Assembly: GCF_902364025.1 (NCBI RefSeq)
Contig: NZ_CABJCG010000004.1
Location: forward strand, 186,001-250,000
Length of the DNA: 64,000 bases
Reading direction: 5' to 3'
Origin: Enterocloster lavalensis
Lineage (GTDB): Bacteria > Bacillota > Clostridia > Lachnospirales > Lachnospiraceae
Shown: positions 25,290 through 32,337 of the stretch, piece after piece
Layout of the letters: each line of letters starts with the position of its first letter
Numbering within the stretch: the first letter of the stretch is position 1
The notes under the pieces: generated by a model
What the model saw: the letters and a program-made list of their open reading frames with translations, nothing else
What the model was told of the DNA's origin: nothing
Databases searched by the model: none
Made by a program: the position numbers and the translations under genes

Positions 25290-26629
25290 TGCGCCTCCCG
25301 TGTCTCTTCCTTCCCGGCAGCCTCACTCCCGTCCTTTGGTAAAAACCAGTCCAGGGCGATGGCGATCAGTGAGGCAGGCACAATCCCGTTATTCAGGCAC
25401 ACCGACACCGATTCCCCGAACACTTTGGTTACGTCCGGCACCAGGCTGAAGCCCACTCCGATTCCCAGGGAAACCGCCATGATCAGCATATTGCGGCTGC
25501 TCAAATCCACGCTGGTAATTAAGGACACGCCGGAGATAAAGACCATCATAAACGTGATTAACGTCGCTCCGCCCAGTACCGGCTCCGGCACGCACAGGAT
25601 CACGGCCGAGAGCTTGGGGAACAGGGACATGGCCACCAGAATCACCGCCCCGATGTTCACAATGCTGCGGCTGAACACACCGGTCAAGTTGACCACGCCG
25701 ATATTCTGGGTGTAGGAGGTGTTGGGAAACGCATTGAACACCGCCGCCAGAGCGCTGCCCAGGCCGTCGGCCAGAATACCGCCCCGGCTCTCCTCAGGGG
25801 TGGGCTGCCGGTTCTGCGCCACCACGGTCAGGGCGGTCATATCGCCCACCGTCTCCACAGTGGTTGCCACATACATAAACAGCATAGCCACAATGGCGGA
25901 CCAGTGGAATTCCCAGCGGTAGCGAAACGGCATCGGCACCGAGAACGCAGCCGCCTGACCGATGGCGGAAAAATCCACCAGGCCCGCCACAGCGGCCACC
26001 ACGTACCCCACCACGATTCCCACCAGAATCGAGGCGGATTTAAGAGTCTTGTTCCTGCTGCGGCTGCACAGGACGATCACCAGAATCACCAGCCCGGAGA
26101 GCAGCAGGTTCACCGGCGCGCCCAGACCGGCGGCGGTCTTGCTGCCTGCGGCCTGCTTCATGCCGGTGGGAATCAGCGTGATTCCGATGGTCATGACCAC
26201 GATGCCGGACACCAGCGGATTAAAGATCTTTTTCAGACGGCCGATAAAATTTCCCAGCACCGCCTCAAAAAGACCGCCGATAAAACTTGCCCCCAGGCAG
26301 GCCCCGATGCCGTACTGGGAGGTGATGGCCACCACGGTGGACAAAAACGCATTGCTGGTCCCCATGACGATGGGCAGACGGGATCCCACCGCCTTTATGC
26401 CCCTCACCTGCAGCAGGGTGGCCACACCGGCCACCAGCAGGGCGCACTGGATCAGAAACGTTCCTTCCTCGCTGTTTAACCCCACAATGTTGATCACCAG
26501 CAGTGGAACCGTCACATTTCCGGCGAACATGGCCAGAATATGCTGAAACGCAAATATCACGCTCTTTCCCACAGGCGGCCTGTCGTCGATGTTATAGAGA
26601 ATATCCGCTCGCTTCGTCTCTCCACTCAT
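25286..26629 (-). CDS. NCS2-family nucleobase:cation symporter
   Basis: 447 residues from ATG 26629. LYNIDDRPPVGKSVIFAFQHILAMFAGNVTVPLL is the N-terminal signature of uracil/xanthine permeases, and many hydrophobic segments follow, with NTSYTQNIGVVNLTG near the substrate site. These permeases import uracil, xanthine, urate or related planar rings. Position between a ring-opening amidohydrolase and a carbamoyltransferase suggests the transported ring is the pathway substrate. A perfect 10-bp hairpin at 26675-26699 precedes it. Confidence 0.88.
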   Translation of the reverse strand: MSGETKRADILYNIDDRPPVGKSVIFAFQHILAMFAGNVTVPLLVINIVGLNSEEGTFLIQCALLVAGVATLLQVRGIKAVGSRLPIVMGTSNAFLSTVVAITSQYGIGACLGASFIGGLFEAVLGNFIGRLKKIFNPLVSGIVVMTIGITLIPTGMKQAAGSKTAAGLGAPVNLLLSGLVILVIVLCSRSRNKTLKSASILVGIVVGYVVAAVAGLVDFSAIGQAAAFSVPMPFRYRWEFHWSAIVAMLFMYVATTVETVGDMTALTVVAQNRQPTPEESRGGILADGLGSALAAVFNAFPNTSYTQNIGVVNLTGVFSRSIVNIGAVILVAMSLFPKLSAVILCVPEPVLGGATLITFMMVFISGVSLITSVDLSSRNMLIMAVSLGIGVGFSLVPDVTKVFGESVSVCLNNGIVPASLIAIALDWFLPKDGSEAAGKEETREAQ

Positions 26630-26674
26630 TTCGTCACCCTCACTCCTTTTCACACCCATCTGTATTGAATGGAA

Positions 26675-26699
26675 GCAGCCCGTCCCTAAGACGGGCTGC
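26675..26699 (-). terminator. Intercistronic hairpin between the two permease genes
   Basis: Perfect arms GCAGCCCGTC/GACGGGCTGC with loop CCTAA. The following T-run is weak, so partial termination or mRNA processing is more likely than full stop. Confidence 0.55.
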
Positions 26700-26718
26700 C
26701 GCCGTCAGTAACACCCGA

Positions 26719-27972
26719 TCACACAAAGAAGAACGAAAGCACGATCAGCAGGATCAGAGCTCCCACCACAAATTTGATGTTGTTCTTGACCGTTATCATA
26801 ATGTCCTGTTTAAATCCCTCGGAAAGCGCGGCGATATTGATCTGAACCGGGCTGACCTGGGTGCCAAAGCCGGTGGCGATGGCCACAAAGCCCATGGCCT
26901 CCGACGGCATCCCCAACAGGGAAAGGGTGGGCAGAATCAGCGTCAGCACGCCGGCGCAGAACGCGCCCGACGGAATCGCGATCAAAAAGCCCATGATCAT
27001 GGCGCAGGGCACGATCACCGCCTGGGGAGCATTTCCCACCAGGGCCGCCAGCTCCTCAAAGGTCCCAAGCTTGGCGATAATGTTGATGAATGCCAGGAAA
27101 AATCCCACGGAAAACAGAGTGGTCAAAATATAGCGGGATCCCTCGCCCAGAGCGTCGCAGGTCTTGTTGATCTTAAGCGGCGTCAGGCAGGCGGTCAGCA
27201 CGGCCGTGATAATCACGTTGATGGCCGGAACAAACAGATGAATCCCGATCAGATTGTTTAACTTGGAGCCGAATACCACCAGAACCAGCAGCGTGATGGC
27301 CGGCACGGCGCGCACCCACAGCTGCCCCGTGGTGAGCTGATCCTGCTGCTCTGCATCCTCCTCCCGCTTCACAATCATGGTTCCCCGCTTGTACACGCCG
27401 TAAACGGCCAGGGCCGCTCCCAGCAGGAAGAACAGGATGGTGACCGGCATCATGCTGGAGGCGTGCTCCACCACGTCCCGGCCCGCGGCCTCTGCCGCCA
27501 GAACCGTTTCCGTGGAAGCCGGGGAGGTGGTAAATCCCACCGCCGTGGCGATGGCCATACCGGCGATTACCTCCGGCACCGCTCCCACCGCCGCCGCGAC
27601 TAACGGAGCGATTACCATGGTATTTCCGGCTCCCATACCGGCCATGTAGGTGGCAAATGCCTGGATCAGCACCAGAAAGCCCGCAAACAGGGCGATTTTC
27701 TTTTTCAGCGCATGCTGGGCGATGTCCACGATGGCCTGGATACTGCCGCCCTTGGACACCATCACGGCTGCGGCCGCGTACAGGATCGGCGCCGTATAGC
27801 TGAACATGGTGCCGATGCCCTCCATTACCATATTTCCCGCCTCCACAGGCGCGATACCCCCGATAATCATAGCTGTCACAGCGCCGCAGAGACCGGCAAA
27901 CAGCATGTGCTTCCTCATAAACAGGATCACAAGGATCACTGCAACGGGAATCAAGTGAAGTAAAAGCTGCAC
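26719..27972 (-). CDS. Ion-transporter-superfamily permease (CitMHS/GntP-like)
   Basis: 417 residues from GTG 27972, 7 nt after GGAGGTG and 4 nt after the deaminase stop. It is strongly hydrophobic, with paired hairpin-like segments AGMGAGNTMVIAPLVAAAVG and GFTTSPASTETVLAAEAAG that recall the reentrant loops of the ion-transporter superfamily. It probably moves an organic anion, perhaps importing a substrate or exporting the acid left after carbamoyl transfer. Exact family not certain. Confidence 0.6.
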   Translation of the reverse strand: MQLLLHLIPVAVILVILFMRKHMLFAGLCGAVTAMIIGGIAPVEAGNMVMEGIGTMFSYTAPILYAAAAVMVSKGGSIQAIVDIAQHALKKKIALFAGFLVLIQAFATYMAGMGAGNTMVIAPLVAAAVGAVPEVIAGMAIATAVGFTTSPASTETVLAAEAAGRDVVEHASSMMPVTILFFLLGAALAVYGVYKRGTMIVKREEDAEQQDQLTTGQLWVRAVPAITLLVLVVFGSKLNNLIGIHLFVPAINVIITAVLTACLTPLKINKTCDALGEGSRYILTTLFSVGFFLAFINIIAKLGTFEELAALVGNAPQAVIVPCAMIMGFLIAIPSGAFCAGVLTLILPTLSLLGMPSEAMGFVAIATGFGTQVSPVQINIAALSEGFKQDIMITVKNNIKFVVGALILLIVLSFFFV

Positions 27973-27975
27973 AAA

Positions 27976-29169
27976 CTACACCTCCATTCGATTATTTGTA
28001 AAACTCCCAAACAGTTTTTCATGTCCCACAATCACCTCCGCTGCCGTACAGGCGTCGCAGATGATAAACCGGGCCTCGTCCCCCTCCCGCAGGTAAGGGT
28101 TGACGCCGAACATCTCCATGGGCTGGCGGCTGATCATGTCGAACAGCAGCTCAAGTCCCTCCGTGCCGCCCATATGGCAGCCGTGGGCCGCAATCAGCGC
28201 CTCCTCCGGCAGATTGCCATTGCCGAAGGGATTGAACACGTCCCGGATATTGTCCGAGGCCACAGCCGTGGGAATCTGAAACTCCCGGCTGATGCGGCCG
28301 ATGGGCGCGATGCCCCTGCGGACGTTGTAGGAATCCCCTCTCCCCTGCAGATACAGGTTGGTGGAGGGCAGCGAGACGATCCGCACCCCCGCGTTTCTCA
28401 CCTTGCGCAGCACCTCCCCCGCCCGCTCCGGCGGGTTGGCCGCCAGGCTGCAGCAGTGTCCCGCCGTCACCCGGCCCTGCCATCCCATGCGCACCGTGGC
28501 GTCCGCCAGCATTTCCAGGGTCATACACTCCGCCCGGTCCGTCTCGTCGATGTGCATGTCAACATCCACATTGTATTTCTGGGCCAGGGTGAACACCATG
28601 TCGATGTGCTCCCGGGGATTTTGGTCCGCGGCGGGAATCCCGCCCACAAGCTCCGCCCCGTCCGCCAGCGCCTGGTCCAGCGCCCGGATATTGCCCGGCC
28701 GGTTCACCAGCCCCTCCTGGGGAAACGCCACGATCTGGATCTCCACCCGGCCCGCAAATTCCCGCTGAAGCCTTTTTACCGCCAGCACGCCGCGGCTGCC
28801 CGTCTGTTCATCCACGTCCACATGGGTCCGCAGATACCGGGTGCCCTTTGACCAGCACATTAAAAGCGCCTCCCTGGCCCGGCTGCAGATATCTTCCTCC
28901 GTCATGCCCGCCTTATAGGGCCCCATCACGGCGATGGCCTCATTAAGCGTCCCGCTGCGGTTCTCCACCCGGGAGCTGACCAGTGCCTTGTCCAGATGGG
29001 TGTGCAGGTCGCAGAAGCCCTTCAGCACGATGCGCCCCTGCAGATCCGTGATCTGATCATACCGGTCCGGGTCCTTCAGCCCGTGAAAGCGCATTTTCCC
29101 CTTCTCCACTGCGAAATCCCCTTGGATCCCTTCCAGGATCAGGTTCGCATTTTTAAAATAATAGTCCAT
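27976..29169 (-). CDS. CodA-like cytosine deaminase family amidohydrolase
   Basis: 397 residues from ATG 29169, with GGGGAG upstream. Metal ligands appear as FCDLHTHLDKAL (HxH), VDMHIDETD, GRVTAGHCCSLA and VASDNIRDVFNPFGNG, the CodA order. The substrate may be cytosine or a related aminopyrimidine or aminotriazine. Next to a barbiturase-type enzyme, a deaminase making the ring-opening substrate from an amino-substituted ring is a reasonable inference. Confidence 0.85.
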   Translation of the reverse strand: MDYYFKNANLILEGIQGDFAVEKGKMRFHGLKDPDRYDQITDLQGRIVLKGFCDLHTHLDKALVSSRVENRSGTLNEAIAVMGPYKAGMTEEDICSRAREALLMCWSKGTRYLRTHVDVDEQTGSRGVLAVKRLQREFAGRVEIQIVAFPQEGLVNRPGNIRALDQALADGAELVGGIPAADQNPREHIDMVFTLAQKYNVDVDMHIDETDRAECMTLEMLADATVRMGWQGRVTAGHCCSLAANPPERAGEVLRKVRNAGVRIVSLPSTNLYLQGRGDSYNVRRGIAPIGRISREFQIPTAVASDNIRDVFNPFGNGNLPEEALIAAHGCHMGGTEGLELLFDMISRQPMEMFGVNPYLREGDEARFIICDACTAAEVIVGHEKLFGSFTNNRMEV

Positions 29170-29180
29170 AGTCTCCCCGT

Positions 29181-30281
29181 CTACCGCTTGATGATAACCG
29201 CCACCGGCCCTCCGCCGTCAGGACCCTGGTGCTCGGCTCCGCCGGATACATAAACCATGGGGTCGTTGACAATCGCCGCGATCACGCCGTTTACAACCGC
29301 CCGCGCATGACGGGTGTGGTTGATGTCGGAATCCGTGTGCATGGTATTTCTCCGCCCGCGCACATAACCGGTGGAATCCGCCTCCGCCTTGGCGAACACG
29401 TTGACGATCTCCTTCGCCTGCTGGTCGGTGGGATACTTGTCCACCTCAAGGCCCGCGCTCTGGATGGCCTCGATCACCGCCTTAAAATCAATGGCGTCCG
29501 CCATCACGCTGTGGCCGATGCGGTAGTTGCTGGTGGAATTTACAGAATTTCCCATTAAAATAATCTCACAGTTCAGCAGCTCCACACCGGCTGAGGTGGA
29601 AGCGACCTTGGAGTACAGGGAGTAGTCGTGGCAGATTGTCTCCTGGCTGACCGCCTCCGCCGGAATCTCCCCCAGCGCGATGGCCACGCCCAGAGCGGAC
29701 GCGCCGCGGTTGTAGCCCATGGACTCGTATGTATCGTGCACCACCACGTCCTTTCCCCGGCTCTTCGCATCCAGGATGCGCTCCGAGGTCAGCAGCGGGC
29801 ATTTGATCTGCACAAAATGCACGTCCGCGGGATCGTCGATTCCCGCCTGCGCCATCAGCTCCAGGGTCACGCGCCTGCACTCCTCCACAACCGCCATGGT
29901 GCCCTGCTCCTCCGGCAGGAAGTCCCGGGTAAAGCCGCTGCTCACCGCCAGCCGTTTCTCTCCGGTTCCGGCCGCCCCGTCCTCATGTTTGCAGAAAATA
30001 GTCGCGTGCGGGGACATAACCCCCTCCGTTCCGCCGGACATCACGAAGGCCACCTTCTTCGATACCTCGGCCTCGCTCCAGCCCGTTTCGGCCATGATCA
30101 GGGATCGGAATGAAACGGTGGACAGCGCCCGGGTAAAGTCGTTGACACAGCCGTTTCCCTCGGTTTTGCCCAGCACCGCAATGATCTCTCCCGGATCGAC
30201 TTCCCCCGCGTCGATCAGTTTCTTCAGCTCCCTCACATCATCGGGCGCCGACATCTCAATCTTGAACACATCAATCTTCAT
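29181..30281 (-). CDS. Ring-opening amidohydrolase (barbiturase / cyanuric acid hydrolase family)
   Basis: 366 residues, normal for the family, starting at ATG 30281 with GGAGG at 8 nt. Diagnostic segments are [49 protein letters not shown] and [20 protein letters not shown], the three repeated units each giving a Lys-Ser pair. Members open barbiturate to ureidomalonate or cyanuric acid to carboxybiuret. Which one is used cannot be read by eye. It is the first gene of the operon and is preceded by its own promoter. Confidence 0.92.
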   Translation of the reverse strand: MKIDVFKIEMSAPDDVRELKKLIDAGEVDPGEIIAVLGKTEGNGCVNDFTRALSTVSFRSLIMAETGWSEAEVSKKVAFVMSGGTEGVMSPHATIFCKHEDGAAGTGEKRLAVSSGFTRDFLPEEQGTMAVVEECRRVTLELMAQAGIDDPADVHFVQIKCPLLTSERILDAKSRGKDVVVHDTYESMGYNRGASALGVAIALGEIPAEAVSQETICHDYSLYSKVASTSAGVELLNCEIILMGNSVNSTSNYRIGHSVMADAIDFKAVIEAIQSAGLEVDKYPTDQQAKEIVNVFAKAEADSTGYVRGRRNTMHTDSDINHTRHARAVVNGVIAAIVNDPMVYVSGGAEHQGPDGGGPVAVIIKR

Positions 30282-30315
30282 ACTGTTGCCTCCTATTTCG
30301 CTCAGGTTTCATTTG

Positions 30316-30325
30316 TCTGTACAGA
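30316..30325. promoter_or_regulatory. Possible operator palindrome before the barbiturase-type gene
   Basis: TCTGTACAGA is a perfect 10-bp palindrome, extended by TTG and CAA with a one-base offset. It lies just downstream of the predicted -10, where it could bind the PucR-type regulator. Inference only. Confidence 0.4.
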
Positions 30326-30342
30326 ACAAGCCTTGTGCATTA

Positions 30343-30371
30343 ATCATAGCATCCGGCCGAAGCCCTGTCAT
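30343..30371 (-). promoter_or_regulatory. Predicted promoter of the ring-catabolism operon
   Basis: ATGACA (30366-30371) and TATGAT (30343-30348) with a 17-nt spacer on the minus strand. Confidence 0.6.
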
Positions 30372-30394
30372 TGTCGCTGATACACAAACACAAA

Positions 30395-30429
30395 GGGGCC
30401 AAATTGTCACCGGATCACAATTTGGCCCC
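30395..30429 (-). terminator. Terminator after the pucR-type gene
   Basis: Perfect 13-bp arms GGGGCCAAATTGT/ACAATTTGGCCCC with a 9-nt loop, followed on the minus strand by TTTGTGTTTG. It separates the regulator from the operon. Confidence 0.8.
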
Positions 30430-30433
30430 CTGA

Positions 30434-32038
30434 TTATTCCATCTTTTTTATTGATTTCAGCCATACATAAATTCGATACGCCAGGATAATCTCCCCCAGC
30501 CCCTCCCCCGGCTCCAGATCCACCCCCAGCTGCTGCAGTTTGTTGGCCCGGTACCGGACCGTGTTGTAGTGCAGGTACCGGGCCTCGGAAACCTGTTTCA
30601 GGTTAAAATGATACTGGATCAGATACTCCAAAGTCTGCATCAGGCTGGCCTTATTGTTCCGGTCATAGTCGATGACCGCGCCCAGCCGTTCCCGCACAAA
30701 ACGCACTAATAAATCCGTGTCGTTTATCTGTTCGATCAGCTCGAACAGGCCGTTTTTACTGTACCTGCTGATAAAGGAATCCCGGTACAGAATATTTCCC
30801 ACCCGCACCGCGTGAACCGCCTGCCGGTAGCCGGTTTTGAGCTCGGAAAAATTTTTCACCTCCCGGGAAATGCCGATGCCGATCTTGGAATTCTCCCCGG
30901 CCTCGGCCTCCAGCTTTCCGATCACCTGACTGTAGAACTCATTCACGCTCTCCTCGCTCTGCTCGTTCTCAATCACCACGATGGAGTCGTTGAAATAGAC
31001 GCTGTTCTTTTTGCGGATGTGCTGGTAAAAATAGGCCATCCGCTTGCTGATCAGGTTCTGGTCGATCAGCTCGTTGTAGAAATGTTTGCGCATCATCTCA
31101 TTGTCCGTGAACAGTTTGATGGCCACCACATACTGGGGAAATGCCAGGGAAACGTCAAAGGCCCTCATCTTGTTCTCCAGCTCGATCTCTGAGCGGATCT
31201 TCCCCTGCAGCAGGTCCCGGATGAACACGTCCTTGAAATTGCGCTGGTTCAGCGTCACCGCGTAATTCTTAAAAAACACCGAGGCGAACAGCAGCGCCGC
31301 CTGCTCGATGGCCATTTTTAAGTTGTCGTCGCTCTTCTCCGAGTCCGGCACGAAAATGAACCCGAAGCGGTTATTTCCCGCCTTGATGGGGTGCATGGTG
31401 TAATGATTCTCAAACAGCCTCCGTCCCTCCAGAATCCGGTCCGCCTCCTCCCGGCGGTAAATGGTCCAGCCCGTTTCTCCCTCCCCACGCAGCGCAGCAC
31501 AGATGCTGTCCAGCTGGTTGTCCAGCAACACGATGTCTTTTTGCAGGAGCTCCGCCAGCTTTTCCGCCAGTTCCTCCACCTCCGCGCCGCTGAGCAGCAT
31601 CTCCATCATGTTCCGGTGCACGCTGTCCCGAAATTGCAGCTGGGAAATGTAATCGTTCAGCGACATGGAAAGCACCAGGTTCACCAGGGTGGAGAGGTTG
31701 GCGCCCATGGGCAGCTCGATGATGGGAAATCCCAGCTCGTCCGCCTGGCTGATCATCACCGGCGGTATCTGTTCAATGTAGCGCAGGGGTTTGATGCAGA
31801 TGCCCGCCACCCCACGGCTTCCCAACTCCGGAATCAGCTGCTCCATCTGCTCCCTGCTCCCCGCGATGGGGTACAGCGTGGTGATGAGCAGCGTATTTTC
31901 CTCCACGTAGGGGAGAATATCCGGCACCTCCATCAGGGAAGCGCTGGTGACGGTGCGCCCCAGCCCCCGCCGGCCCGCCACCAGACGCACGCCCTCAAAT
32001 CCCTCCAGCCTCAGCACGTCCTCTACTGTGTGAAACAT
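30434..32038 (-). CDS. PucR-family transcriptional regulator
   Basis: 534 residues from ATG 32038 (GGAGG at 10 nt); a longer frame reaching 32137 lacks a ribosome site. The N-terminal PucR domain runs MFHTVEDVLRLEGFEG to about residue 125. The C-terminal helix-turn-helix is LMQTLEYLIQYHFNLKQVSEARYLHYNTVRYRANKLQQL. PucR proteins control purine catabolism. Location just upstream of the barbiturase-type operon, on the same strand, suggests it senses the ring compound or a product. Confidence 0.9.
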   Translation of the reverse strand: MFHTVEDVLRLEGFEGVRLVAGRRGLGRTVTSASLMEVPDILPYVEENTLLITTLYPIAGSREQMEQLIPELGSRGVAGICIKPLRYIEQIPPVMISQADELGFPIIELPMGANLSTLVNLVLSMSLNDYISQLQFRDSVHRNMMEMLLSGAEVEELAEKLAELLQKDIVLLDNQLDSICAALRGEGETGWTIYRREEADRILEGRRLFENHYTMHPIKAGNNRFGFIFVPDSEKSDDNLKMAIEQAALLFASVFFKNYAVTLNQRNFKDVFIRDLLQGKIRSEIELENKMRAFDVSLAFPQYVVAIKLFTDNEMMRKHFYNELIDQNLISKRMAYFYQHIRKKNSVYFNDSIVVIENEQSEESVNEFYSQVIGKLEAEAGENSKIGIGISREVKNFSELKTGYRQAVHAVRVGNILYRDSFISRYSKNGLFELIEQINDTDLLVRFVRERLGAVIDYDRNNKASLMQTLEYLIQYHFNLKQVSEARYLHYNTVRYRANKLQQLGVDLEPGEGLGEIILAYRIYVWLKSIKKME

Positions 32039-32133
32039 ATCCCTACCTCCCTCCATGGGATTCATTATAGTGGATGGCACCGGCAAAAACAAGCGGGCCC
32101 CCACCTCTGGCTTGATCCACCCCCCTGGTACCC

Positions 32134-32337
32134 TCACGGGTGACTCCGCGGCCGTTCCTGCACTCCGTCACGGGTCACTCCCCGGTCATTCCTGCACTCT
32201 GTCACGGGTCACTCCACGGCCGTCCCTGCACTCCGTCACGGGTCACTCCGCGGTCATCCCTGCACTCTGTCACGGGTCACTCCGCGGCCGTCCCTGTGCC
32301 CCGTCACGGGTCACTCCCCAGCCAGCCCCTGCACTCC
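32134..32337. repeat. 34-bp minisatellite, six copies
   Basis: TCACGGGT recurs at 32134, 32168, 32202, 32236, 32270 and 32304, exactly 34 bp apart, with few differences between units. The unit also contains the direct pair GTCACGGGTCAC. The comEC stop codon lies in the unit starting at 32304, so the array begins within the gene's last codons. It fills nearly all of the comEC-pucR gap. Confidence 0.92.

Noticed and set aside
32134..32337. CRISPR array
   Set aside because: The 34-bp units are contiguous with no unique spacers, so it is a minisatellite.
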